A stretch of 64,000 bases of DNA from G963665495 sp963667575. GTDB taxonomy: Bacteria > Desulfobacterota > Desulfovibrionia > Desulfovibrionales > Desulfovibrionaceae. Below are positions 18,734-26,408 of this stretch, one piece after another. Each line of letters begins with the position of its first letter. Position 1 is the stretch's first letter. The notes under the pieces are model-generated. The model was given only the letters and a program-made list of their open reading frames with translations, was not told where the DNA came from and made no database searches. The translations under genes and the position numbers were made by a program. The stretch covers positions 1 through 64,000 of the forward strand of contig CAXXHY010000008.1 in assembly GCA_963667575.2 (NCBI GenBank). The letters are read 5' to 3'.

Positions 18734-19582
18734 TTACAGCTGGCCGTGTTCGTACTCGGTCCGGATCTCTTCCAGCAGCCAGCGGTGCCCCTGCACGGGA
18801 TTGAGTCCGGGCGTGGGGATCTCCAGCCTGTGCGAACCGTTGAAAGGCGTATCTTCCAGCAGCAGGTTGTAGGCATGGGCGGCAAGTACGTGCAGGCTGA
18901 GTACATCCTCGATGTTGTAGGCCAGCAGCGTATCCAGGATGCGTTCGTCCTTGCGCTGTTCGTAGGCGCGCCAGAGCAGTACCGCGTCGTAGCCGTTGAC
19001 TCCGTCCAGATCGCCCCGATCCAGTCCGAAATGCTTTTCGCAGGCCTTGAGTCCGCCCCGCACCCCGGCAGCCCCGAGCATGAAGCGCAGGTCCAGGTGG
19101 GCCTGGGGAAGCTCTATCCCCATATTGCGCTGGATGCAGGGAACATCAAAGCACTTGCCGTTGAAGGTCACCAACAGCGTATAGTCCTGGATGTCGGTTT
19201 CGAAGTCTTCCAGATTGCGCCCCCGGACATAGGAATGCACTTCCTTGCCGTCATAAAAGGAAATGGCGGTGATGTCCTCGTTGGGCGGCGCCATGCCCGT
19301 GGACTCAATGTCCAGAAAAGCCGCATGTTCGTGAAACGCTCCGTACAGGCGCCAGAGCTGTTTGACCGGGAGACATTTCTCGAACCAGGAGATATCCTCG
19401 GATTCCAGATGCTGCATGGATTCTTCCAGATGCTGCATGTAGAAGCGTGTTTTGTTTCCAAGGACGGATTCCGGAGCCGGATGGTCGAGAAGGCTTTCCC
19501 ATGTGGTATATCCGGAGTCCCACAGTTTGCGTTCGGTTTTGACGCCCACTGTGGGGATATGGCAAAAAGTGTTCTGTAGCAT
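18734..19582 (-). CDS. YprB-like RNase H-fold exonuclease
   Basis: A 282-residue protein of the YprB / predicted 3'-5' exonuclease group (DnaQ-like RNase H fold). Acidic motifs occur in order: AFLDIESTG (DxE, about 92-100), FNGKCFDVPCI (the second Asp), DLRFML and YNIEDVLSLHVLA (last Asp). The N-terminal part (about 1-80) is a helical segment seen in such proteins. ATG 19582 was chosen because the longer frame to 19636 would collide with the divergent SRAP gene start at 19639 and adds no conserved sequence. A role in DNA repair is inferred from neighbours only. Confidence 0.82.
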   Translation of the reverse strand: MLQNTFCHIPTVGVKTERKLWDSGYTTWESLLDHPAPESVLGNKTRFYMQHLEESMQHLESEDISWFEKCLPVKQLWRLYGAFHEHAAFLDIESTGMAPPNEDITAISFYDGKEVHSYVRGRNLEDFETDIQDYTLLVTFNGKCFDVPCIQRNMGIELPQAHLDLRFMLGAAGVRGGLKACEKHFGLDRGDLDGVNGYDAVLLWRAYEQRKDERILDTLLAYNIEDVLSLHVLAAHAYNLLLEDTPFNGSHRLEIPTPGLNPVQGHRWLLEEIRTEYEHGQL

Positions 19583-19638
19583 GGCCCAAGTATAGCACCG
19601 GGCCGGACTACAGGCAAATTGTATGAAGGAGAGCATCC

Positions 19639-20286
19639 ATGTGCGGACGGTTCGGATTCGACATGCCGCCCAAGCGCGCTGCGGCCGCCTTTGGACTGGC
19701 GGAAGAACCGCAATACGCGCCCGGCCTGAATTATGCGCCCGGCGCGTACGTTCTGGCGATCATCCCCACCAGGGATGGCGCAAGACTCGGCCGCATGCTG
19801 CGCTGGGGGCTGGTGCCGCAATGGGCCAAAGACCCCAAGATGGGCTTCAAGATGTTCAATGCGCGCTCGGAGACCGTGGCTGAAAAGCCCGCGTTCAAGA
19901 CCGCGTTCAAGCGCAGGCGTTGTCTGATACCCGCCACCCGTTTCTACGAATGGAAAAAGGAGGACGCGGGCAAGGTGCCGTATGCCCTGGGTATGGCCGA
20001 CAACAGTCCGTTCGCCATGGCCGGGTTGTGGGAAAGCTGGCAGGGACCCGAGGAAATCGGACTGTATACCTGCACCATCATCACCACCCAGCCCAACGAG
20101 CTGGTGGCGCCACTGCACGACCGCATGCCCGTGATCCTGCCCCCGGAAGCCTGCCGTCGCTGGCTGGATCCGGGACAGCCGGCGGCCGCACTGCTGCGTT
20201 TGCTGCAACCCCTCGATTCAGGCTCCATGCGCGCCTGGCAGGCGGATCCCAAGCAGGAAGAAGCAAAGAGGCCTCCGGCGGCTTAG
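19639..20286 (+). CDS. SOS response-associated peptidase (SRAP, YedK/HMCES)
   Basis: SRAP proteins crosslink to abasic sites in single-stranded DNA through Cys2. Met-Cys-Gly-Arg (MCGRFGFD) is intact, with the NARSET motif, Glu in RFYEWKK and His in LHDRMPVIL completing the active site. The 215 residues are typical. GGAG precedes ATG 19639. Its last residues (PPAA) and stop codon are supplied by copy 2 of the dispersed repeat, so the native C-terminus has probably been replaced. The YprB-like gene is divergent from the same intergenic gap of 56 bases. Confidence 0.94.
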   Translation: MCGRFGFDMPPKRAAAAFGLAEEPQYAPGLNYAPGAYVLAIIPTRDGARLGRMLRWGLVPQWAKDPKMGFKMFNARSETVAEKPAFKTAFKRRRCLIPATRFYEWKKEDAGKVPYALGMADNSPFAMAGLWESWQGPEEIGLYTCTIITTQPNELVAPLHDRMPVILPPEACRRWLDPGQPAAALLRLLQPLDSGSMRAWQADPKQEEAKRPPAA

Positions 20287-20306
20287 GTACCTCCAAGAAC
20301 TTTTGG
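20271..20306 (-). repeat. Dispersed repeat, copy 2 (inverted)
   Basis: Read on the minus strand this is CCAAAAGTTCTTGGAGGTACC followed by the core CTAAGCCGCCGGAGGC, matching copy 1 (5101-5160) except that the long palindrome is collapsed to GGTACC. It overlaps the 3' end of the SRAP gene and provides its stop codon. Confidence 0.7.
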
Positions 20307-20336
20307 CTGATCTTGTTTCCCCTTATACCAGTCGAG

Positions 20337-20400
20337 GGTGTTTGGGGGGAATCATTCCCCTCAACAAGGGGCTGGGGGACTGGTCCCCCAAATAAACACC
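20337..20400. repeat. Compound palindromic element
   Basis: A 64-base structure with nested inverted repeats: outer GGTGTTT (20337-20343) with AAACACC (20394-20400), G6 (20344-20349) with C5 (20385-20389), and an inner GGGGAATCATTCCCC hairpin (20346-20360). It separates the SRAP gene from the DUF1848 gene. Could fold into a branched RNA or cruciform; no T run makes it a standard terminator. Confidence 0.55.
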
Positions 20401-20422
20401 ATCCCTCTTCGAGGATTTGCTC

Positions 20423-21364
20423 ATGATCATCAGCGCCAGCCGCCGTACGGACCTGCCCGCATTCCATACGCGCTGGTTCATGGAACGCATCCGGGCGGGA
20501 TTTTGCAGCGTACGCAATCCCTTCAATGCTGCCCAGGTGTCGCACATATCTTTGGCGCCCGCGGATGTGGACGCGCTGGTTTTCTGGACCCGTTTTCCCC
20601 GGCCTTTGCAGCCTTTTCTGGACGAACTGGATGCCAGGGGCTTCCGCTATTACTTTCTGTTCACCCTGCTGGACTATCCGAGCCTCCTGGAGCCCAGGGG
20701 ACCGCGTACGTCTGCGGCCATCCGCGTGTTCCGAGACCTTGCGCAGCGCATCGGACCCGAGCGGGTTATCTGGCGCTATGATCCCATTGTGCCGAGCACG
20801 ATCACGGACGCGGCCTTTCATCTGCGGACCTTTGAAAAAATCTGCGCAAGCCTGGAAGGGCACACGCGTCGTTGCGTGGTGAGCGTGCTGGAGAATTACC
20901 GCAAGATCCGTACGCGGATGCGGGCCCTGGAGACCAGAGGCATCCACCTGCTCGAGCCGGAACCGGGGTCGCTGGAAACGCTTTTGGCGGACATGGCGGC
21001 CTGCGCGCAAAGCCATGGCATGGAAGTCCGGGCCTGTGCCCAGGAAACGGATTACAGGCCGCAGGGAGTCGCTCCCAACCGCTGCGTCGACCCGGAACTG
21101 CTGAACAGGCTTTTCGGTCTGAACCTGCCCCTGGAGAAGGATTCCAGCCAGCGTCCGCACTGCGGCTGCGCCCCGAGCCGGGACATCGGCGCCTATGATA
21201 CGTGCGGTTTCAGCTGCGCGTATTGCTACGCCAATAGCAATTTTGCCCGCAGCCGCGCCCGGATTCGCGCACAGGACGTGAATGCCGAATCCCTGGGCGA
21301 TGGCGGAGAGCATGGACCGCATAAAAAGGCGGCGGGGATACGGCAGCTGTCCTTGCTGGAGTGA
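20423..21364 (+). CDS. DUF1848-family protein, candidate radical SAM relative
   Basis: A 313-residue member of the DUF1848 family, function unknown. The N-terminus IISASRRTDLPAFHTRWF and RNPFNAAQVSHI, VDALVFWTR are conserved features. The C-terminus carries CGCAPSRDIGAYDTCGF followed by SCAYCYAN; the CxxxCxxC spacing (TCGFSCAYC) is that of radical SAM clusters but is at the wrong end of the protein. This resemblance is noted in the family description as I recall it. ATG 20423 lies 8 bases after GAGG; a TTG two codons earlier is less likely. Confidence 0.88.
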   Translation: MIISASRRTDLPAFHTRWFMERIRAGFCSVRNPFNAAQVSHISLAPADVDALVFWTRFPRPLQPFLDELDARGFRYYFLFTLLDYPSLLEPRGPRTSAAIRVFRDLAQRIGPERVIWRYDPIVPSTITDAAFHLRTFEKICASLEGHTRRCVVSVLENYRKIRTRMRALETRGIHLLEPEPGSLETLLADMAACAQSHGMEVRACAQETDYRPQGVAPNRCVDPELLNRLFGLNLPLEKDSSQRPHCGCAPSRDIGAYDTCGFSCAYCYANSNFARSRARIRAQDVNAESLGDGGEHGPHKKAAGIRQLSLLE

Positions 21365-21394
21365 TGATGGAAAACAGGCAAGCACATATCCCCC

Positions 21395-21428
21395 TTGACA
21401 AGTGTCTTACTGAGTAAGACAATACTAT
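21395..21428 (+). promoter_or_regulatory. Toxin-antitoxin promoter with palindromic operator
   Basis: A -35 TTGACA (21395-21400) is spaced 17 bases from a -10-like GACAAT (21418-21423). Between and overlapping them lies GTCTTAC-TGA-GTAAGAC (21404-21420), a perfect 7-bp inverted repeat, ideally placed for repression by the XRE antitoxin. Predicted transcription starts at about 21430, essentially at the toxin ATG. Confidence 0.75.
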
Positions 21429-21827
21429 ATGCGCATTTTCAAAAATAAATGGTTCGCCAAGTGGGCGCGCCTGGAACGGATTGAAGATGCGGTGCTGGTT
21501 AAAGCCGTGGAGGAGATTCTTGCCGGCAAGGTCGAGGCGGATCTGGGAAAGGGACTTTTCAAGAAAAGACTGGCGCGACAGGGGCAGGGGAAAAGAAGCG
21601 GTTACAGGGTGATACTGGTGTACCGGGCGCCTGATACGGACAGAATTTTTTTTATTGATGCTTTTGGAAAAAATGAAAAAGCGAATCTTTCCACAAAAGA
21701 ATTCGCTGCTCTTGCCAAAGTCGCTTCATATCTTCCGGATTTGAGCGACGATCTCATAGATCAGTTGAAAACCAATGGTGATCTTTTCGAAATCGCCACA
21801 GGAGGCCCTGATGAGCAAACATCTTGA
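21429..21827 (+). CDS. RelE/HigB-type toxin
   Basis: A 132-residue toxin of the RelE-like family paired with NadS-type antitoxins. The N-terminus IFKNKWFAKWARLE and the core LGKGLFKKRLARQGQGKRSGYRVILVYR (conserved basic stretch) followed by FFIDAFGKNEKANLS are characteristic. Such toxins are mRNA interferases or ribosome-dependent nucleases; the exact activity is not shown. ATG 21429 has no Shine-Dalgarno and sits at the predicted transcription start, so a leaderless message is likely. It overlaps the antitoxin gene by 17 bases, so toxin comes first. Confidence 0.88.
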   Translation: MRIFKNKWFAKWARLERIEDAVLVKAVEEILAGKVEADLGKGLFKKRLARQGQGKRSGYRVILVYRAPDTDRIFFIDAFGKNEKANLSTKEFAALAKVASYLPDLSDDLIDQLKTNGDLFEIATGGPDEQTS

Positions 21828-22113
21828 TATAGCTCTTGATATGGCGCAGGCGCTGAAAAGGGTGGGCGTTCTGGACGAAGTGACCATGCGTGACATTGAA
21901 ACGCTTTGCCTCGTACCGACTCCCCAATTCGGTGCGGAAGAGATCAAGAGACTACGCAGCAAAACCAGGATGAGCCAGGCTGTATTTGCCGCTTTGCTCA
22001 ACGTTGGAGTTTCAACAGTGCAGCAATGGGAAATGGGCAGAAAAAAACCCAGCGGACCATCACTCAAGCTTCTCGATTTATTGGACAGGAAAGGCGTTGA
22101 GGGTTTGCTTTAA
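21811..22113 (+). CDS. XRE-family antitoxin (NadS-like)
   Basis: A 100-residue DNA-binding antitoxin. The helix-turn-helix is SKTRMSQAVFAALLNVGVSTVQQWEMGRKKP (about 50-80), preceded by LCLVPTPQFGAEEIKRLR. It starts at ATG 21811 directly behind AGGAGG, inside the toxin gene, and so is translated much more efficiently than the leaderless toxin, as expected for a module that keeps antitoxin in excess. It probably binds the palindrome at 21404-21420. Confidence 0.9.
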   Translation: MSKHLDIALDMAQALKRVGVLDEVTMRDIETLCLVPTPQFGAEEIKRLRSKTRMSQAVFAALLNVGVSTVQQWEMGRKKPSGPSLKLLDLLDRKGVEGLL

Positions 22114-22130
22114 TCGGCTGATTTTCCCCA

Positions 22131-22173
22131 AAGAGTTCGCAGGTTCGCAAAAGGTCCTTAAGCCGCCGGAGGC
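22131..22173 (+). repeat. Dispersed repeat, copy 3
   Basis: Diverged copy: CAAAAGGTCC, then TTAAGCCGCCGGAGGC (22158-22173) matching the core of copies 1 and 2. It lies between the antitoxin gene and the end of the nickel transporter operon. Confidence 0.65.
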
Positions 22174-22191
22174 TTCAAGTATTCTATCGCC

Positions 22192-22890
22192 TTATTCGCA
22201 GCAGTGGCCCTTGCGCAGGACGTCGCGGGGCATGCCCTTGATCTGGCCGTCCTTGATGACGCAGATGCGGTCGGCAATGGCGTCGAGAAAGGGCCAGTCG
22301 TGCGAAACAATGCACAGGGGCTGGGACAGCGAACGCAGGATATCCAGCAAACGTTCGCGGGTGTGGGGATCCAGTTCGTTGGTGGGTTCGTCCAGAAACA
22401 GGGCTTCGGGCTCCATGGCCAGAACCGTGGCCAGGGACACGAGTTTTTTTTCACCGCCGGAAAGCCGGTGGGTGATGCGTTTGGCGAAATCCTGCAGATT
22501 CAACCGTTCCAGGGCCGCGTAAGCCAGTTCCTTGGCTTCCTGGGGGGACTTGCCCAGATTCAGGGGGCCGAAGCTGACATCTTCCAGCACTGTGGGCAGG
22601 AACAACTGGTCGTCCGCGCTTTGGAAGACGAACCCGATGCCCCGGCGCAGGACAATGAAATCCTTTTCCGTACGCATGGGAGCGCCCTTGAAAAGAATCT
22701 CCCCGGATTGCGGACGCAGCAGCCCCATGATGCAGTGCAACAGGGTGGTCTTGCCGCAACCGTTGTGACCGATCAGCCCGACGCGTTCGTTGCCCAGGCT
22801 GAAGCTGGTGTTCTGCAGTACGGGTGCTTGCCCGTGGTAACCGACGGTCAGGTCGCGGACTTCGACAAAAGGAATATGTTGTTCGCTCAT
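22192..22890 (-). CDS. nikO: Nickel/cobalt ECF transporter ATPase (NikO/CbiO type)
   Basis: ATP-binding subunit of an energy-coupling factor transporter. The 232 residues contain Walker A GHNGCGKTT, Q-loop FQSADDQLF (typical of ECF ATPases), signature LSGGEKK, Walker B ALFLDEPTNELD and the switch His in CIVSHD. It begins at ATG 22890, which overlaps the nikQ stop as ATGA (22887-22890), so translation is coupled. Nickel rather than cobalt is inferred from the accessory genes nikK and nikL. Confidence 0.92.
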   Translation of the reverse strand: MSEQHIPFVEVRDLTVGYHGQAPVLQNTSFSLGNERVGLIGHNGCGKTTLLHCIMGLLRPQSGEILFKGAPMRTEKDFIVLRRGIGFVFQSADDQLFLPTVLEDVSFGPLNLGKSPQEAKELAYAALERLNLQDFAKRITHRLSGGEKKLVSLATVLAMEPEALFLDEPTNELDPHTRERLLDILRSLSQPLCIVSHDWPFLDAIADRICVIKDGQIKGMPRDVLRKGHCCE

Positions 22891-23645
22891 GCAACGTACC
22901 CCAGGCAGGCCAGGGCCAGCACCGAGAACGTACCCGCCAGCAACAGGCAGATATCCGCCGTACGGAGTTTGAAAATCCTCAGGCTGTGAAAGCGGCCGTT
23001 GAAGCCGCGCAGCAGCATGGCCTGGTAGACCCGTTCCGAACGGTCCCAACTGCGGACCAGGGTCATGGCGAAGAGATTGGCGTAGGTGCGGTAGGTGTGC
23101 ATGCTGTTTTTGGGAACAAAGCCCCGCATCCGCGCGGCACGGTGCATGCGCTGGTATTCCGAACCAATGACAAAGACGTAGCGGTAGGTAAACAGCAGCA
23201 GCCAGCAGAGCTTTGGAGGCACGCCCAAAGCCTGCAGCGCGTATCCCAGATCCGGCACGGGCGAGGTGGCCACCAGTGCGATGAAGACCAGGAGAATGGC
23301 GTTGCACTTGAGGGTGATCAGGCCGGCCAGGATCAGACCGCTGTCGCTGGCCTGAAGCGGCCCCAGGCTGAATGCGGGATCGCCCGGATAGCTGAAAGGC
23401 AGCACCAGCCAGAGAAAAAAGATGAATCCGTTGACTGCGAGCAGGCGCAGAAACACGGCTTTGAGCGGAAGCCGGGCAGCGAGAACAAAAACGCAGCCCA
23501 GGCCGAGACCGGCCCAGGCTGCGGGGACGTACGTGATGCAGGCCAGCACAAGTGAAAGCGCTGCTGCGACAAGTATTTTTGCGCGTGGATCAGCACTGTG
23601 CAGCAGGCTTGATCCCTGGTTGAATCGTTCTTGAGGCAGGCCCAT
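22887..23645 (-). CDS. nikQ: ECF transporter T component (NikQ/CbiQ)
   Basis: The 252-residue transmembrane coupling subunit. It has about five or six helices and two conserved Arg-Gly coupling motifs typical of EcfT: AARMRGF and AMLLRGFNG, which contact the ATPase. AAGGAGA precedes ATG 23645. Part of the order nikM-nikL-nikK-nikQ-nikO on the minus strand. Confidence 0.92.
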   Translation of the reverse strand: MGLPQERFNQGSSLLHSADPRAKILVAAALSLVLACITYVPAAWAGLGLGCVFVLAARLPLKAVFLRLLAVNGFIFFLWLVLPFSYPGDPAFSLGPLQASDSGLILAGLITLKCNAILLVFIALVATSPVPDLGYALQALGVPPKLCWLLLFTYRYVFVIGSEYQRMHRAARMRGFVPKNSMHTYRTYANLFAMTLVRSWDRSERVYQAMLLRGFNGRFHSLRIFKLRTADICLLLAGTFSVLALACLGYVA

Positions 23646-23710
23646 TAATGCTATCTCCTTTCAGCGTCCTCTTCCGGGCGCCGAGAGGATTCTATACGGG
23701 AAAACCGTGA

Positions 23711-24481
23711 TTATTTCCAGGGGGACATCTGCACCCAGAGCACGGCGCCCAGTTCCACGCCTTTTTCCTTTCCGTCAGGATCCTTGATCTTGAAATCGGC
23801 TTCATTGAGGGCCGCGAAACCCCACCAGCCGGCCAGCGGGCAGCAGAAGCTGAAGATGCCCTGTTCGTCGGCATGAACCACATAGGTGATGTGGTAGTCG
23901 CTGGCGGGTTTCAGGGCCTGGTCCTTGTTGTAGTATTCCACTTCGATTTCCGCGTTGGGAACGATCTTGCCGTCCATTTTGACCTGTCCGGTGAAGATGT
24001 AGCCCTGGTAGGCGCCGAACGGACGGGTCAGAGGCACGATTTCAGTCTTCAGGCCCAGTTCCTTGTCCCAGCCTTCTTCTTCACCAAAAGCGCCCACAAT
24101 GGTCTTGGTGTAGTGGATGATGGAAACATCTTCGGCAGGTTCCCAGTAGGGCTGCGGCTCCATGGCGAACTGGTAGACGCCCGGACGTTTTACCTTGTAG
24201 GTGGTGGTCCAGGCATTGTGATCCATTACCTTGGCTTCTTTGAGAGTGGGCAGCAGGTCTTCGCTTTTGCCGTCAAAGTACACGTCGAATTTTTTGGGTT
24301 TTACCAGGTCCATGCCGTGTCCTTCAAAGGGGTGCGAAAAGGACAGGGTCAGTTCGATGTTCTTGTCGGAAGGGTCGACAACGGATTTGTTGGGGATAAC
24401 CATGCCGAAATGTGCATAAGCGGGGGCATTACCGAGCATTAAAATTCCAAGTACGGCAACAAAAAGAACCAGTTTTTTCAT
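23711..24481 (-). CDS. nikK: DUF4198 periplasmic component of nickel uptake (NikK type)
   Basis: A 256-residue exported protein, signal peptide about 1-23 ending APAYA, mature start HFGMVIPNKS. DUF4198 proteins with an N-terminal His after cleavage accompany NikM-type nickel transporters (NikK); His and Met clusters (HPFEGHGMD) may bind metal. GGGAGG lies 6 bases before ATG 24481; the 48-residue longer frame is rejected because the signal peptide begins here. The C-terminus lacks a membrane anchor. Confidence 0.85.
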   Translation of the reverse strand: MKKLVLFVAVLGILMLGNAPAYAHFGMVIPNKSVVDPSDKNIELTLSFSHPFEGHGMDLVKPKKFDVYFDGKSEDLLPTLKEAKVMDHNAWTTTYKVKRPGVYQFAMEPQPYWEPAEDVSIIHYTKTIVGAFGEEEGWDKELGLKTEIVPLTRPFGAYQGYIFTGQVKMDGKIVPNAEIEVEYYNKDQALKPASDYHITYVVHADEQGIFSFCCPLAGWWGFAALNEADFKIKDPDGKEKGVELGAVLWVQMSPWK

Positions 24482-24545
24482 CTCATTCCTCCCAAGTTGT
24501 ATGAAATTATAAATCGTAACACCTGAAGACCAAAAAAAAGCTGCG

Positions 24546-25189
24546 TTATTTCTTTGCAGCGCGTTTAGACCTGAAAAAAGCCAGAAGGCCAGCAAATCCA
24601 ATAAGATAACCAATGCCTCCGACAATGTCGCTCATGCGGATCTTTTCCTGGGTCTCCAGGAGGATTCTTTTCAAAGGAGCGATTTTTTTGTCCACTGCGG
24701 CGGCGACGATTTTTTCCAGCGCGGCACTGTCCACGGCGGCTGCAGGGGCGGAAGCTTCGGCAGCAGCGGGAGCCGTGGCTGCCTTGTCGGCCGGAGCGCC
24801 GGAATCAGCCGTGGTGGCTGCGGGTTGCTCAGCAGAGCCGGCTGCAAGGTATTCCTCGGGTTCCAGCAGCCATTCGCCGCGGTGACCGTCTCCGGCGTCC
24901 AGTACTATCTGCAGCCCTTTGACGGCCTTTTGGGCCTCTGTAGGCAGGGGAAAGCGGAAAATACCCTTGGCATCGGTTTTTCCTTCCAGCAATAGCGCTC
25001 CGGTGGCGGCGTCCTTGACCTGAACCAGGGAATCCTGACAGGCGCGTCCGGATGAGAACGAGCTCTCGGAAACAACCTCATTGCCTTCGGTGTAGGCGAA
25101 AATATTGGCCCGGTGCGCACTTGCAGGGCTTGCCTGAAGCATGAAGCCCAGCGAGTAACTGCAAGCAGCACGTACGCGTTTGCACGCAT
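24546..25189 (-). pseudogene. nikL: NikL-type nickel transport accessory gene, frameshifted in the signal peptide
   Basis: The coding start with AAGGAG is ATG 25189 (MRANAYVLLAVT), but after about 12 codons the frame must change near 25151-25155 to continue as LGFMLQASPASAHRANIFAYTEG. Removing the two bases CG restores a perfect signal peptide ending ASA and a mature His start. The rest is intact: a beta domain (about 25-105), an Ala/Pro-rich linker, and a C-terminal membrane helix IGYLIGFAGLLAFF with a basic end. This layout matches NikL. As read, only an ATG at 25142 inside the signal peptide could start the intact part. Confidence 0.75.
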
Positions 25190-25221
25190 GGTCTTCTCCT
25201 TGTGATAGCGCATTGATAGGG

Positions 25222-25844
25222 TCAGGCGATACTGGGTGCCGGCGACATGCCCAGAAGTTCGGGCTGCACCTTGAGCACGAATTTGACCACGAACAGTGTG
25301 ATAAAGCCCTCTATGAGCATGATGGGCGAGTTGCCGATGATGACCAGTTTGGCCGTGTCCATGAATCCCGAGGATGTCAGCGTCAGTGCCGTGGCCATGA
25401 GTATGGCGCTGAGCAGCACGGCAAAGAATCCGGCGCAGTAAGCCGCGGTATTGCTCACCATGTTGCCGCGTTGCAGCAGCGGGCGACAGATGATCCCGGT
25501 AAGCAGAGCCGGAATGGCCATGTCGCAGGTGTTTACGCCGAGCACGGCGATTCCGCCGAACTGGAACAGGACAGCCTGCAGGAACAGGGCTATCATTATA
25601 GCGGGGGAAACAGGCCCATCCAAGGACAATGCCCAGCAGGCCGTTGAGAATAAGATGGGCGCTTGAAGGTCCGATGGGGACGTGAATGAGTGATGCGACG
25701 AAAAAAGCCGCGGACAGCATGGCCACGCTCATGATGCGGTCGTAGTCGACCTTGGCGCAGTCCCGATGGCTGTTCCCACCCCGCGCCAATACCCACCCTC
25801 CGGTCAGGACAGGTACGGAAAGCAGCCCCTTCCGAAATGTGCAT
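25222..25844 (-). pseudogene. nikM: NikM/CbiM nickel-cobalt permease, two frameshifts
   Basis: The substrate-binding permease begins MHISEG at ATG 25844 (AAGGAG upstream), where His2 is part of the metal site. One extra base in a four-base C run (25826-25829) and another in a five-base G run (25603-25607) disrupt it. Removing one base from each run restores a continuous 206-residue protein: MHISEG-LLSVPVLTGG, HVPIGPSSAHLILNG, GWACFP-AIMIALFLQA, FGGIAVLGVNTCDM. All motifs are otherwise preserved, so either the operon has just lost its permease or the sequence has base-calling errors. Confidence 0.85.
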
Positions 25845-25883
25845 TCGCTTGCTCCTTGCCGTTCATTGGTGACGGCCGTAGCG

Positions 25884-25918
25884 GTATTACGTTTTTGAAA
25901 CTCGTAATCAGGTAACAC
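25884..25918. promoter_or_regulatory. Candidate operator upstream of the nickel operon
   Basis: On the minus strand GTGTTAC (25918-25912) and a distal GTAATAC (25890-25884), with GATTACGA between, lie 40-75 bases upstream of nikM. GTGTTAC/GTAACAC half sites recall NikR boxes described for deltaproteobacteria. The 21-base spacing does not fit what I remember, so assignment is tentative. Confidence 0.35.
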
Positions 25919-25933
25919 TACCAAACTGGTGCG

Positions 25934-26263
25934 TCAAGCATACGGGAGAGATAAAAAATCTAACTCATTGAAATTCGATAGCAGAGCGCAGGACGATTTC
26001 TGACGTCCTGCGCATGAGTGGAAATAAAAAATGTTTGGGATCAGGCTTACTGAAAGCGGGTAGAAAAGAAGGGACAGTGCTGTGATGCCGCCACAGAGGA
26101 TCAGAATACTGACCAGGGGAGGCAGCCCGAGAACTTCGTTTTTCAGGGAAATGATCTCGGGTTTGATCAGGGTCAGCGGTTGCAGCCGCGTATTGCAGTC
26201 CGGGCAGTATTCATACGTCTTGGCGTATTTTTTTTTGCAATGCGGACATTGGAGAACAATCAT
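25934..26263 (-). CDS. Small zinc-ribbon membrane protein
   Basis: A 109-residue product with an N-terminal zinc ribbon CPHCKKKY...YCPDCNTRL (two CxxC pairs, residues about 6-23) and one hydrophobic helix (about 48-70, PPLVSILILCGGITALSLLF). AGGAGA precedes ATG 26263. The last 30 or so residues look unlike protein and coincide with a perfect 10-bp inverted repeat (25986-25995 with 26004-26013), so the true 3' end may differ. Function unknown. Confidence 0.65.
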   Translation of the reverse strand: MIVLQCPHCKKKYAKTYEYCPDCNTRLQPLTLIKPEIISLKNEVLGLPPLVSILILCGGITALSLLFYPLSVSLIPNIFYFHSCAGRQKSSCALLSNFNELDFLSLPYA

Positions 26264-26408
26264 GGCGATTTCTCCTGATAAGGTTGTTGTCGTGAATCAG
26301 GCCGGATACCGGCAGCCGAAACCATATGAAAAACCACGCCGCTGCTTGTGCAGACGGTTCGGGGCCATGCAGGACGGCTGCCCGAGCGCACCCGGAAGGT
26401 ATTGTTGT

